Notes: generated from the letters alone by a model not told the origin. 64,000 bases of DNA from Arthrobacter sp. AQ5-05 (GCF_003287975.1 NZ_QMKQ01000017.1:25705-89704); one strand, 5' to 3'; numbered from the stretch's first letter, positions 34,486 to 44,733 are shown. Program-made: numbers and translations.

Positions 34486-35338
34486 GAATCCCACGTCGCA
34501 CAAAGGTGGCCGCACCCTGCCCGAGGGGCAGGCCCTGCTCTCGGTGCGGAACCTGAAGAAGGTCTACCACACCGATGCCGGGGACATCGAGGCGGTGCGG
34601 AACCTGACCTTCGACCTGGGCCGCGGCGAGCTGGTCTGCCTGGTCGGGCCCTCGGGCTCGGGCAAGACCACGCTGCTCAAGTGCATCGCCGGGCTGATGA
34701 ATTCCACCTCCGGCGAGGTGCGCCTGGACGGGCAAAAGGTCACCGGCCCGCCGAAGAAGATGGCGGTCGTGTTCCAGGAATACGGCCGCTCCCTGTTCCC
34801 GTGGCTGCGCGTGACGGAGAACGTCGAGCTTCCGCTGAAGAACGCAGGGGTGCCGAAAGAGGAACGCAAGCGTTTGGTGGCCGAGGCGCTGGAGGCGGTG
34901 GGCCTGGACCACGTGCCCAAGTCCTACCCGTGGCAGCTGTCCGGCGGCATGCAGCAGCGCGTGGCGATCGCCCGGGCGGTGGCGTACCAGCCCGAGGTGC
35001 TTTTGATGGACGAGCCGTTCGCGGCGGTGGACGCGCAGACCCGGGCGGACCTGGAGGACCTGATCCGCAGCGTCTGGAAGAAGCTGGGCGTCACGGTCCT
35101 GTTTGTCACGCACGACATCGACGAGTCGATCTACCTGGGGGAGCGGGTCATCATCCTGTCCTCCTCGCCGACGATCGTGCAGGAGGACATCGTGATCGAC
35201 CTGCCGGCCGAGCGGGACCAGCTGGAGACCCGGTCGCTGCCGCGCTTCACCGAGCTGCGCCACCACGTGTATGCGGAGATCCAGAAGGCCAAGCAGGGGC
35301 ACCGCCCCGAGGAAGCCATCACCATGGTCGCCAAGTAG
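34475..35338 (+). CDS. ABC transporter ATP-binding protein (SsuB/TauB type)
   Basis: 287 residues. Walker A GPSGSGKTTL, Q-loop VVFQEYGRSLFPWL, signature LSGGMQQRVAIARAV, Walker B EVLLMDEPFAAVD, H-loop TVLFVTHDIDE. The start at 34475 has AAAGAGG six bases upstream. It powers the importer built by the two preceding permeases. It is the final gene before a strong hairpin. Confidence 0.88.
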   Translation: MQSENPTSHKGGRTLPEGQALLSVRNLKKVYHTDAGDIEAVRNLTFDLGRGELVCLVGPSGSGKTTLLKCIAGLMNSTSGEVRLDGQKVTGPPKKMAVVFQEYGRSLFPWLRVTENVELPLKNAGVPKEERKRLVAEALEAVGLDHVPKSYPWQLSGGMQQRVAIARAVAYQPEVLLMDEPFAAVDAQTRADLEDLIRSVWKKLGVTVLFVTHDIDESIYLGERVIILSSSPTIVQEDIVIDLPAERDQLETRSLPRFTELRHHVYAEIQKAKQGHRPEEAITMVAK

Positions 35339-35360
35339 GCGATCGTCCCGGGAAACCAGC

Positions 35361-35395
35361 AGGGCCGCCATCTCCCGCCGGGAGATGGCGGCCCT
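35361..35395. terminator. strong bidirectional terminator after ABC operon
   Basis: A perfect 16-bp stem, AGGGCCGCCATCTCCC with GGGAGATGGCGGCCCT, loop GCC. It separates the ABC operon from the convergent O-demethylase gene. Confidence 0.78.
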
Positions 35396-35411
35396 GGGGT
35401 CGTTGTGGGGG

Positions 35412-36902
<1,491 letters not shown>

Positions 36903-36925
36903 CTACCCCGACCATAGGCCAACAG

Positions 36926-36943
36926 ACTCACTAAGTCGATAGT
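36926..36943. promoter_or_regulatory. PadR-type operator, O-demethylase promoter
   Basis: On the minus strand ACTATCGACTTAGTGAGT, matching the window's ACTAT-N4-WTAGKKAGT motif. It is about 108 bases upstream of the LigM-type gene. Confidence 0.5.
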
Positions 36944-37043
36944 TATTTTCCGGGAAATCAAACCCCACCCGACCTTGCCGCGGCCCCCGGAGGCGGTGAA
37001 GTTGTGCGCCCAAATATTTGGTTCCCTCGTTATTCCCCGAAAC

Positions 37044-37061
37044 ACTATCGGAATAGGTAGT
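37044..37061. promoter_or_regulatory. PadR-type operator, binding-protein copy 3 promoter
   Basis: ACTATCGGAATAGGTAGT; its right half ATAGGTAGT is identical to that in the padR/vanA site at 40329. It lies 57 bases before the binding-protein start at 37118. Confidence 0.6.
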
Positions 37062-37117
37062 ATGCGACGTACATCACTTTTCTTTCGGGGGCGACCCCGG
37101 GAATCCTGGAGACCAGC

Positions 37118-38116
37118 ATGAAGAGAATCAAAGGTGCGTTGGCCCTGCTCGCGGCACTGAGCTTGGCGGCCTGCGGCAGCGGATCGCCGTCGACCGGACC
37201 GGCCGAATCGTCCACCGAAGGTGCATCCGGAAGCGGCGCCGCCACGGGACTGGAAAAGGTCGAGGTCGGCGTGATCCCGATCGTGGACGTCGCCCCGATC
37301 TACTTGGGCGTCAAGGAAGGGCTCTTCGAAAAGGAGGGCCTGGACGTCAAGCTGACGCTGGCCCAGGGAGGGGCGGCCATCGTCCCGGCCATCATGAGCA
37401 AGCAGATGGACTTCGGGTTCTCGAACGTCACCTCCATGATCGTGGCACGGTCAAAGAGCCTGCCCCTGAAGATGGTGGCACCCGGGGGCAGCTCCACCGG
37501 TGACACCCAGGCGGACTTCGCCTCGGTGATGACCAAGCCGGACAGCGGCATCAAGGACATCAAGGACCTGGTCGGCAAGAAGGTCGCCGTAAACACCCTG
37601 AACAACATCTCGGACTCCACCATCAGCGAGGCAGTGAAGCTCGCCGGCGGGGACCATAAACAGGTCCACTTCGTGGAAATGGGCTTCCCCGACATGGCGG
37701 CCCAGCTCGCTGCCGGCAACGTCGATGCAATGGCGGCCGTCGAACCGTTCGTGACCATCTCCGAGGCCGACGGCAACGTTCCGATCTTCTCCAACTACGC
37801 CGAACCTGTCGACGACCTGACCGTCGCCGTGTACTTCACTTCGGATGAATACATCAAGGAAAATCCCGAAACGGCGGCCAAGTTTGCCCGTGCCATGAAG
37901 GCTTCGCAGAAGTTCGCCGACGAGAACCCGGACAAGGCCAAGGCCGTCCTGCCGGACTACACCTCGCTGGAGCCGGATGTCATCGAGAAGCTGACGATGC
38001 CGAGGTACTACACCGAGGTCAACGAGGCCTCCATCGAGAAGATTGCCGAGATCTCGCTGGATCGCGGACTCATTGAAAAGATCCCGGACCTCACGGCGCT
38101 GCTGCCGTCAAAGTAG
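37118..38116 (+). CDS. ABC transporter substrate-binding lipoprotein, copy 3
   Basis: 332 residues, lipobox LAAC (Cys19) with a Ser/Gly-rich linker. GVIPIVDVAPIYLGVKEGLF and AIVPAIMSKQMDFGFSNVTS are near those of copy 2. It has no own permease or ATPase and is divergent from the O-demethylase gene, so it probably serves the importer at 32876-35338 for a methoxylated substrate. A PadR-type site precedes it. Confidence 0.82.
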   Translation: MKRIKGALALLAALSLAACGSGSPSTGPAESSTEGASGSGAATGLEKVEVGVIPIVDVAPIYLGVKEGLFEKEGLDVKLTLAQGGAAIVPAIMSKQMDFGFSNVTSMIVARSKSLPLKMVAPGGSSTGDTQADFASVMTKPDSGIKDIKDLVGKKVAVNTLNNISDSTISEAVKLAGGDHKQVHFVEMGFPDMAAQLAAGNVDAMAAVEPFVTISEADGNVPIFSNYAEPVDDLTVAVYFTSDEYIKENPETAAKFARAMKASQKFADENPDKAKAVLPDYTSLEPDVIEKLTMPRYYTEVNEASIEKIAEISLDRGLIEKIPDLTALLPSK

Positions 38117-38134
38117 CTCCCACCAAGCATGACG

Positions 38135-38173
38135 ACGGCGGCCTGCCGGGAACGGTTTCCCGGCAGGCCGCCG
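38135..38173. terminator. terminator between binding protein copy 3 and metF
   Basis: A 15-bp perfect stem (38135-38149 with 38159-38173), loop 9 bases, arms containing GGCCTGCCGGG and CCCGGCAGGCC. It sits between the two convergent genes. Confidence 0.7.
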
Positions 38174-38201
38174 ACGGTTCTGCAGGCTCCTGGTCCCCGT
38201 C

Positions 38202-39053
38202 TCAGCGGTGCGCCGCAACCCAGTCCGCGGTGGTCTTGATGCCGCCGAAGGTGTAGAAGTGCAGCTTGATCTCCCCATGGCGTACAGGGTCGTAGCCCCG
38301 GGCCAGGTCGGCAACGAAGCGCTCGGGCCCGGCGGTCCCGAGCAGGTTCCCCAGGGAAAATCCGTAGCGCTTGGCGATCCCGGCGGAGGAGGCAACGCCG
38401 AACCTCCGGGCGTATCCCAAAAGCCGCTTGACACCCGCCGGCCCGGGGACGCCGATGCGCACCGGCAACGTGATGCCGCGCTCACGCAACGTGGTTAGCC
38501 AGTCCAGCACCGGGACGGTGTCGAACCCGAACTGGGTGATGATTTCGCCCTCGAAGCCCCTCTCCCGAAGGGCGGCGCTCTTGGCCTTGAGGGCCGACCA
38601 TAGGGCGTCGGGGCCGATATCGGTATGGCCGTCGGGATAGCCGGCGATCGACACCTTGTTCACGCCGAAGGCCTCGAGCCGCCCTGAAGTGATCAGCGAC
38701 AGCGAATCGGGGAAGGGGCCCATGGGTTCGGCGGGATCCCCTCCGACGACGAAGACGTGGTTAGCTGACCCGACCCGGGCCAGGGCCTCAAGGAAGCCGT
38801 CGAGTTCGCCGGTGGATGCCAGCCTGCGCGCCGAAACGTGCGGCACCGGATGCAGTCCGGCTTGTTTGACGGCTGCCGCCGCGGCCACCCGCATCGACAG
38901 ATCCTCGTTGCCCAGGAAAGTGACGTTGACGGGGGTTCCGGGCGGCAGGGACGGGGCTGCTGCCTGGAGTGCGGGGATGTCCTTGCCCGTCATTTCCAGG
39001 GAGAATCCGTTCAGCAAGCTCCCGGAGGTGGTTCCGGGATGATCCGTTGTCAT
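38202..39053 (-). CDS. metF: methylenetetrahydrofolate reductase
   Basis: 283 residues of the MetF TIM-barrel flavoprotein family. NVTFLGNEDLSMRV, PHVSARRLAS, VFVVGGDPAEP (the GGDP motif), ITQFGFD and FYTFGG(I) are family hallmarks. The start at 39053 has GAAGGGG eight bases upstream. In LigM/DesA pathways MetF handles the methyl-THF formed by O-demethylation, so this copy is likely dedicated to that role and not methionine synthesis. A PadR-type dyad lies in its promoter. Confidence 0.88.
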   Translation of the reverse strand: MTTDHPGTTSGSLLNGFSLEMTGKDIPALQAAAPSLPPGTPVNVTFLGNEDLSMRVAAAAAVKQAGLHPVPHVSARRLASTGELDGFLEALARVGSANHVFVVGGDPAEPMGPFPDSLSLITSGRLEAFGVNKVSIAGYPDGHTDIGPDALWSALKAKSAALRERGFEGEIITQFGFDTVPVLDWLTTLRERGITLPVRIGVPGPAGVKRLLGYARRFGVASSAGIAKRYGFSLGNLLGTAGPERFVADLARGYDPVRHGEIKLHFYTFGGIKTTADWVAAHR

Positions 39054-39098
39054 CGGTGGTGCCCCTTCCATGCCCCGTGGGGCAGATCGGCATAATTG

Positions 39099-39116
39099 CC
39101 TATGCCCATAGGTATA
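39099..39116. promoter_or_regulatory. PadR-type operator, metF promoter
   Basis: CCTATGCCCATAGGTATA, matching ACTAT-N4-ATAGGTAGT in 15 of 18 positions when the four spacer bases are ignored; CCTAT-GCCC-ATAGG itself is a perfect 5-bp dyad. It is 46 bases upstream of the metF start. Confidence 0.5.
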
Positions 39117-39154
39117 TCCCGGATGCACGATGGTGTCCATGGCCAGGGGGTCGG

Positions 39155-39556
39155 TCATTCCTTGGGAATGGGCAGCTCGCCCTCGAATCCGTCCGGGTCC
39201 CGGTAGAACATACTGGGCACGGAACCGAAGCCGTTGATTCTCCCGTCTCCCGCTCCGGACTCGATGAGCCGGTTGCGGATGGTCTTGAATGCCGGCCGGG
39301 AGGCGGCTGCAAGGCCGAGGTGGTCGATGCGCCCGCGGCCCCACCTCGGGGTCTGCCGTCGTGCCTCGGTGTTCCCGTCGATCACGAAGACATTGAGTTC
39401 CGCGCCCGGTGCGATCCTGATGTTCATCATGGTCTCGCCCGGGCCGTGGTTGCGGGGCGGTCCCACCTGCGCGTCGAAGACCTTTCGGTGGAACTCGCCC
39501 AATTCTCCAACATCGTTTGAGATGATCGCGATGTGGTTGACCCCATCCAACAACAT
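39155..39556 (-). CDS. VOC-family (glyoxalase-fold) protein
   Basis: 133 residues from the ATG at 39556, which follows GGAGG by eight bases. NHIAIISNDVGELGEFHRKV and MFYRDPDGFEGEL are the beta-alpha-beta-beta-beta halves of the vicinal-oxygen-chelate fold, with possible metal-binding His and Glu. Its function is unknown. It lies in the O-demethylation cluster, downstream of padR. A dead, equally long paralogue exists at 43785-44186. Confidence 0.75.
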   Translation of the reverse strand: MLLDGVNHIAIISNDVGELGEFHRKVFDAQVGPPRNHGPGETMMNIRIAPGAELNVFVIDGNTEARRQTPRWGRGRIDHLGLAAASRPAFKTIRNRLIESGAGDGRINGFGSVPSMFYRDPDGFEGELPIPKE

Positions 39557-39677
39557 GTTCCCATCCTCCGTTTTGCCATGGCACGCTCGAGTACCTTCCA
39601 TGCCATTGGGCTACAGGTTGCGGGCTTTTTCAAGGACGGCACGGCGGTGGCCGACTCGGGGAGGGTGGGGCTGGCGG

Positions 39678-40259
39678 TCAGCCGTTGAGCCGGTCGATCA
39701 GCTTGAGGCCGCGCCGGGCCCAGGCGATTTCTGCTTCGGCCTGGGACATGAGCCCCTCGTAGGTGTAGATCTTGTACGCACTGGTCTTTTCGCGGTCGGC
39801 CTTCGGGGTGTTGGCCAGGCGCCGGTTGAGCATGGCGCTGGAACCGTCCTCGATTTCCCGGACCTTCTCGCGCCATTGGCCCAGAAGCCCCGTGTGGTGT
39901 TCGATGTGGGCGCGCAACTGCTCACGGGCGGCATCCGGATCCGCCCATTCCAGATAGGCGGCTTTGAGGTGCGCGGGGTCCCGGGTGCGGGCGTATTCCA
40001 GCGGGGTGTTCATCCAGTTCCTGAATGCAGCCTTGCCCGCCTCGGTCACGTGGTACTGGCGTTTCCTGCCACGCGGGCCCCATGGGATTTCCTCGCCTTC
40101 GAGCAGGCCCTCGGACTCCATGCGCTTGAGCTCCGGATAGATCTGCGAGTCGGGGGCGTGCCACACGTGGCCGACCGAGGACTCGAATTGCTTGTGCAGG
40201 TCGTATCCGGTCATCGGCTCGACAACGAGCAGGGCGAACAATGCGTTACGGAGACTCAT
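39678..40259 (-). CDS. PadR-family transcriptional regulator
   Basis: 193 residues. The winged HTH of PadR is MSLRNALFALLVVEPMTGYD, then HVWHAPDSQIYPELKRMESEGLL and the QYHVTEAG wing, followed by a Vir/C-terminal helical domain (about 90-190). PadR and related repressors often respond to phenolic acids. It is divergent from vanA; two operators lie between them and similar sites lie upstream of ligM-type, binding-protein and metF genes, so it probably controls the whole O-demethylation unit. Confidence 0.85.
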   Translation of the reverse strand: MSLRNALFALLVVEPMTGYDLHKQFESSVGHVWHAPDSQIYPELKRMESEGLLEGEEIPWGPRGRKRQYHVTEAGKAAFRNWMNTPLEYARTRDPAHLKAAYLEWADPDAAREQLRAHIEHHTGLLGQWREKVREIEDGSSAMLNRRLANTPKADREKTSAYKIYTYEGLMSQAEAEIAWARRGLKLIDRLNG

Positions 40260-40292
40260 GGCAGCTTTCGTCGGTCACTGGTGTTGCAAATC

Positions 40293-40310
40293 ACTATATC
40301 CGCAGTTAGT
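40293..40310. promoter_or_regulatory. PadR-type operator 1 in padR/vanA region
   Basis: ACTATATCCGCAGTTAGT, a less regular copy of the motif (ACTAT-N4-GCAGTTAGT), 34 bases upstream of padR. Confidence 0.45.
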
Positions 40311-40328
40311 CTATGACCAACACCACTA

Positions 40329-40346
40329 ACTATGTCGATAGGTAGT
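40329..40346. promoter_or_regulatory. PadR-type operator 2 in padR/vanA region
   Basis: ACTATGTCGATAGGTAGT. Read with its flank it is ACTAACTAT-GTCG-ATAGGTAGT, a 9-bp dyad with a single mismatch, 29 bases before the vanA start. The most symmetrical of the set. Confidence 0.62.
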
Positions 40347-40374
40347 TTTGCTGCCGTATCGAAAGGAAAACCCC

Positions 40375-41469
40375 ATGACCGTCGTCGCCACGACCAGCTC
40401 CACCACCAACAAGGTCCTGCCCCACCCGCTGAACGCCTGGTACGTGGCCGGCTGGGACCACGAGGTCACCCGCAAGCCGATGTCCCGCCGCATCGCCAAC
40501 CGGCCCGTGGCCCTCTACCGGACCGAGGACGGCAAAGCCGTCGCGCTCGCGGATGCCTGCTGGCACCGCTTGGCCCCGCTGTCCATGGGCAAGACCATGG
40601 AAAAGGACACCATCCAGTGCCCGTACCACGGCATCGTCTACAACTCGGCCGGCCGTTGCGTCTCCATGCCGGCGCAGGAAACCATCAATCCCTCGGCCAC
40701 CGTCCCTTCGTTCCCCGTCGTGGAGCGCTACCGCTATGTGTGGATCTGGATGGGCGACCCGACGCTGGCCGACCCGGACCTGGTGCCGGACATGCACCAG
40801 ATGACTTCCGACGAGTGGGCGGGCGACGGGCTGACCATCCACGCGGCCTGCAACTTCCAGCTGGTGCTGGACAACCTCATGGACCTGACTCACGAGGAGT
40901 TCGTCCATTCCTCCACGATCGGCCAGGAGGAACTTAGCGAGTCCGACTTTGTCACCGTGCGCGAGGGCAACAAGGTGACCGTCACGCGCTGGATGCACAA
41001 CATCGACGCCCCGCCGTTTTGGCTCAAGAACATGCGCGACAAGTTCCCCGGTTTCGAGGGAAAGGTCGACCGCTGGCAGATCATCAACTTCGAGGCGCCC
41101 TCCACCATCAGCATCGACGTGGGCGTGGCCAAGGCGGGCACCGGTGCACCGGAAGGCGATCGCAGCCAGGGCGTCAACGGCTTCGTCATGAACACCATCA
41201 CCCCGGAAACCGACAGGTCCTCCCACTATTTCTGGGCCTTCATGCGTAACTACGCCCTGGACAGCCAGCTGATCACCACCCAGCTGCGCGACGGCGTCCA
41301 CGGGGTCTTTGGCGAGGACGAGGAAATGCTCATGGCCCAGCAGGCGGCTATCGACGCGAACCCCGACTACGAGTTCTACAACCTGAACATCGATTCGGGC
41401 GGCATGTGGGTGCGCCGCATCCTCGAATCGATGCTGGCCGCCGAGGGACGCCTGGCCGCCTCCGCCTAA
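40375..41469 (+). CDS. vanA: vanillate O-demethylase oxygenase subunit (Rieske)
   Basis: 364 residues. Rieske [2Fe-2S] ligands Cys62, His64, Cys82 and His85 (CWH...CPYH), and the mononuclear iron motif NLMDLTHEEFVH (His173, His178). The ATG at 40375 has AAAGGA nine bases upstream. VanA with VanB converts vanillate to protocatechuate and formaldehyde. It is divergent from padR and adjacent to vanB. Confidence 0.9.
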   Translation: MTVVATTSSTTNKVLPHPLNAWYVAGWDHEVTRKPMSRRIANRPVALYRTEDGKAVALADACWHRLAPLSMGKTMEKDTIQCPYHGIVYNSAGRCVSMPAQETINPSATVPSFPVVERYRYVWIWMGDPTLADPDLVPDMHQMTSDEWAGDGLTIHAACNFQLVLDNLMDLTHEEFVHSSTIGQEELSESDFVTVREGNKVTVTRWMHNIDAPPFWLKNMRDKFPGFEGKVDRWQIINFEAPSTISIDVGVAKAGTGAPEGDRSQGVNGFVMNTITPETDRSSHYFWAFMRNYALDSQLITTQLRDGVHGVFGEDEEMLMAQQAAIDANPDYEFYNLNIDSGGMWVRRILESMLAAEGRLAASA

Positions 41470-41505
41470 GGCGGAGAAGGACAGCGAAGGATACGGACAA
41501 GGACC

Positions 41506-42513
41506 ATGGCAGCAACCAACATTGAAACCTGGCAATCGGCCACCGTCGAACAGGTGGTTCCGGTCGCCGACGGCATTGCACGCATCGTGCTCGAACCCTC
41601 CCTGCCGCTCAAGGCCGAGCCGGGATCGCACGTGGACCTGATGGTCGAGATTGACGGGGAGCCGGTCAAGCGCTCCTACTCGGTGGTGGAGTCGAACCAC
41701 GATGGCACCCGGCTGGTGATCAGCGTGATGAAGGCACCGCTCTCGCGGGGAGGCTCGACCTTCATGCACGGCCTCGTTCCGGGGCAGCGACTTGAAATCA
41801 CCCAACCGCTGCAGAACTTCCCGCTGCGGGTCGGCGCCCGGCGCTACATCCTGCTCGCCGGAGGCATCGGCATCACCGCGATCGCCAACATGGCCGCGGT
41901 GCTCAAGCGGTTGAAGGCCGACTACACGCTGGTCTACGTCGGACGCAGCCGCAGTGCCATGGCGTACCTGGCGGAGCTGTCCGAACTGCACGGCGAGCGG
42001 CTCGAGGTGCACGTCGACGACGAGGGGTCCTCGCTGAGCGTTCCTGCGCTGGTGGGCCGCGCCGATGCGGACACCGAGCTGTATATGTGCGGACCCATCC
42101 GGCTGATGGACGCGGTGCGCCGCACCTGGGTCGAGTGCGAGCTGGATTTGCCCAACCTGCGCTACGAGACCTTCGGAAACAGCGGCTGGTACGACCCCGA
42201 GGAATTCATCGTCAGGGTTCCCAAGTTCGACCTCGAGGTCACGGTCCCGCAGGGCCGCTCCATGCTCGAGGCCCTCGAGGACGCGGGCGCGGAGATGATG
42301 TTCGACTGCCGCAAGGGCGAATGCGGACTCTGCGAGGTCCGCATCACCGAGCTGTCCGGGGCCATCGACCACCGCGACGTGTTCTATTCCGAGCGCCAGC
42401 AACGTCTGGGCACGAAGATGAACTGCTGCGTCTCGCGCGCCGTCACCTCCCCGACCGGTTCCCGAAGCGACGCGGGCGCCGGCCCGGCGGTCATCACGAT
42501 CGAACCCAACTAG
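41506..42513 (+). CDS. vanB: vanillate O-demethylase reductase subunit
   Basis: 335 residues: FNR-like flavin domain with RSYSVV at 56-61, the NAD domain (LLAGGIGITAI at 116-126, ELYMCGP at 191-197) and a C-terminal plant-type [2Fe-2S] ferredoxin with Cys268, Cys273, Cys276 and Cys307/308. It passes electrons from NAD(P)H to VanA. The stop TAG at 42511-42513 is made of the target dinucleotide and the first base of an inserted IS; without the IS the same codon would also be TAG, so the protein is not shortened. Confidence 0.92.
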   Translation: MAATNIETWQSATVEQVVPVADGIARIVLEPSLPLKAEPGSHVDLMVEIDGEPVKRSYSVVESNHDGTRLVISVMKAPLSRGGSTFMHGLVPGQRLEITQPLQNFPLRVGARRYILLAGGIGITAIANMAAVLKRLKADYTLVYVGRSRSAMAYLAELSELHGERLEVHVDDEGSSLSVPALVGRADADTELYMCGPIRLMDAVRRTWVECELDLPNLRYETFGNSGWYDPEEFIVRVPKFDLEVTVPQGRSMLEALEDAGAEMMFDCRKGECGLCEVRITELSGAIDHRDVFYSERQQRLGTKMNCCVSRAVTSPTGSRSDAGAGPAVITIEPN

Positions 42514-43426
42514 GGCGTGTCTCTCAATGGTGATTTCTCGAGGGTGGCACTCCAGATGACTACCGCGTGGAGCACCACTGCCGAGCGGTAGGTCAGGGCG
42601 AGCTTGCCATAACGGGTGGCCATGCCGCGCCATTGGTTCAGGGCGTTGAAGCTGCGCTCCACGACGTTGCGGCGCTTGTAGGCCTCCTTGTAGTAGGTGA
42701 CCGGACGTCCTCCGGCAGAGCCCTTGCGCTTCCGGTTGGCCTTTTGGTCGTCCTTTTCGGGGATCACGCATTGGATGCCGCGCTCGCGCAGGTATTTCCG
42801 GTTGCCCCTCGAGGAATAGGCCTTGTCGGCCATGGCCCGGACGGGACGTTTCCGGGTGGCCCCGGTGGCCGGGTTCTTGACCCTCAGGGCGCCCAGGAGG
42901 TTTTCGAACATCGGGGAATCACCGCCCCTGCCCGGGCCCGATCATCACCACCAGCGGGCGCTGGTTCCCATCGACCAGGGAGTGGATCTTGGTGGTCAGC
43001 CCGCCGCGGGACTTGCCGATGGCGTGGTCAGGGCGCTCTTCGAGAAGATTCCTGCAATTCGAGAGTTCCCCCTGTGTGGCGCGGGAGGTTGGTGCCGTGC
43101 TGGTGGGCACGATTGATCGTGGAGTCCACCGACACCTCCCAGTCGATCAGGCCACGGCTCTCGGCGTGGCCCAGCAAGGTCGCCAGCACCGAGTCCCAGG
43201 TGCCGTCGGCGGCGTAGCGGCGGTGGCGCTTCCACACGGTCTTCCAGGATCCGAAATGTTCCGGGAGATCACGCTAGGGAATGCTGGCGCGGTAGCGGTA
43301 GATGATGCCCTCGACCACGAGCCGGTGCTCCTTGAACGGGCGCCCGGCCCTGCCCGTGGAATCGGGCATGAACGGGGCAATCAGCTCCCACTGGGGATCG
43401 GTGAGGACGGTGTAACGGGAACTCAC
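42510..43426 (-). pseudogene. IS5-family transposase, inactivated
   Basis: Reading from GTG at 43426 gives YTVLTDPQWELIAPFMPDS and RPFKEHRLVVEGIIYRYRA, the N-terminus of IS5 DDE transposases. A TAG interrupts the frame where family members have Trp (IP*RDLPEHFGSW). [14 protein letters not shown] then continues, and two later frameshifts are needed to join [18 protein letters not shown] and MADKAYSSRGNRKYLRERGI to the C-terminal ERSFNALNQWRGMATRYGK. Three lesions, so it cannot transpose without help in trans. Confidence 0.82.
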
Positions 43427-43473
43427 CCGTTAATCCTGCCAAAACGAACCGTCAGCGATTAGGAGACACGCCC
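42513..43473. mobile_element. IS5-type insertion sequence, dead, 961 bp
   Basis: The element has terminal inverted repeats GGGCGTGTCTC (left, from 42513) and its complement GAGACACGCCC at the right end (to 43473), and a TA duplication (42511-42512 and 43474-43475), as in the IS427 group of the IS5 family. The single transposase gene on the minus strand is broken (see next entry). It lies directly behind vanB. Confidence 0.8.
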
Positions 43474-43514
43474 TAGAGCCAATCCCGACAAGCACCTTCC
43501 TTGGGACTCCAGGG

Positions 43515-43775
43515 GGTGCCCCCATCTATACATCGCTGGCCGCTTGAAAGACACAATCAATTCGGGCTGGGAGAGGATCGATCTGGCCCAGGTCGAACAG
43601 GTCATCATGAAGCTTCCATCGGTAGCCCCGGTCGAGATGATTGGGTCTCCTACGGAAAGTGGGGCGAGGTGGCGCATACTGTGGTCGTTCCGACCGAGGG
43701 GCAGCACATCACACCGGAGGACAACGCCGCGCATCGCCAGCTGCAAGGTCCGCAATTCCGACCCAACTGAAACCG
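43515..43775 (+). pseudogene. decayed C-terminal fragment of an AMP-forming CoA ligase
   Basis: The DNA aligns with the 3' part of the CoA-ligase gene at 30338-31882 (about 31527-31780): TATA...CGGGCTGGGAGAGG, GGTCGAACAGGTCATCATG and the later GTGGTCGTTCCGACC run parallel to the intact gene, but stops and frameshifts occur throughout. Residual peptides such as PTQLKPG match ligase tails. The source was probably a related ligase, not this exact gene. It starts about 40 bases after the IS. Confidence 0.6.
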
Positions 43776-43784
43776 GGAGACGAA

Positions 43785-44186
43785 TCAATGCTTGGGAACG
43801 AGCACCTCGCACTCCGTCCCGTCGGGATCCCGGAAGAACGTGCTGAGCACCCGGCCGAAGCCGCTGGTATTGCCGTCTCCTGCCCCTGCGACGATGAGCC
43901 GTGCACGGATGAGATCGATGGATTCGGCCGAGGCCGCGGCAAAGCCGATGTGGTCGATCCGGCCGCAGCCCTACATTGGTGTCTGCCGTTCCGCCTGGGC
44001 GTCGTCATCGATCGCGAACACGTCGAGATCCGTAACCGGTCCGATCGGGATATTTGCCGTGGTTTCCCCGGGACCACGGCCGCGGGTGGGCCCGACCTTG
44101 GCGTCGAACACGGCCCGGTAGGAGGAGCAGAGCCGCTCGACGCTCTTCGAGGTGATCGAAAGGTGGTTGGTTCCGCCCAGCAGCGT
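43785..44186 (-). pseudogene. inactivated paralogue of the VOC gene
   Basis: A 402-base stretch, the same length as the intact VOC gene at 39155-39556 and alignable without gaps. The start codon is ACG instead of ATG, and a TAG replaces the Trp codon (PM*GCGRIDHIG against PRWGRGRIDHLG). VFDAKVGPTRGRGPGETTANI and STFFRDPDGTECEVLVPKH show clear identity to VFDAQVGP...GPGETMMNI and SMFYRDPDGFEGELPIPKE. A one- or two-hit pseudogene. Confidence 0.75.
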
Positions 44187-44733
44187 GATTGATTCAGTCC
44201 GTCGCTCGCGGACACGGTGAAATCCGGTCGCACTACAGACATTGAGCGCCCTATGCCGGGGAAGTTTAAGAGCCGGTGACAACGGGGATGCCATCCTGAG
44301 GTGAAGACAGATTTCTGGTTCAGCAGGCAATGTGTCGCCGTTGTGTTCGCATAATCGCTGCGTCGGGCTGCGAGAAGCTTCGGGTGCACTCCTACGGCCT
44401 ATACCGAACCGTGTCCATTGCCGAAATGAAGCCGGGATGCAGTGTATTGGAAAGCTGTTCTGGGGTCGTTAACACGGGGTGTTCAGTATCGCGGACACAA
44501 AGTCCTTTCAGGGCACAGCGCCCTGGCGTCAAGGCCAGCGCTAAATCGCACAATGAACCATGGAATCTTTGCGCAAGTGTCGGATCAGGATGATATGACT
44601 TGAATGTATAGTTCAGGGTCAGCGGAGAAGTGACTATGATTCTGATGATTGTTTGTTCTTTGTAAAGTTTCGATCAAAAGACTTACAGAAGTTCAAATCA
44701 TTTTAAACAGTGCCTGGGGAGAAGAGACTAGCG
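44187..44733. other. non-coding, lower-GC region before the RNase III-like gene
   Basis: About 550 bases with lower GC than the island to the left. I see no gene, tRNA or intact repeat. The last 100 bases are AT-rich and must contain the promoter of the gene at 44734, but no clear -35/-10 pair stands out. Confidence 0.5.

Noticed and set aside
40330..42771. A very long minus-strand frame over vanA and vanB
   Set aside because: Same artefact; VanA and VanB motifs on the plus strand are complete and the antisense product has no family features.
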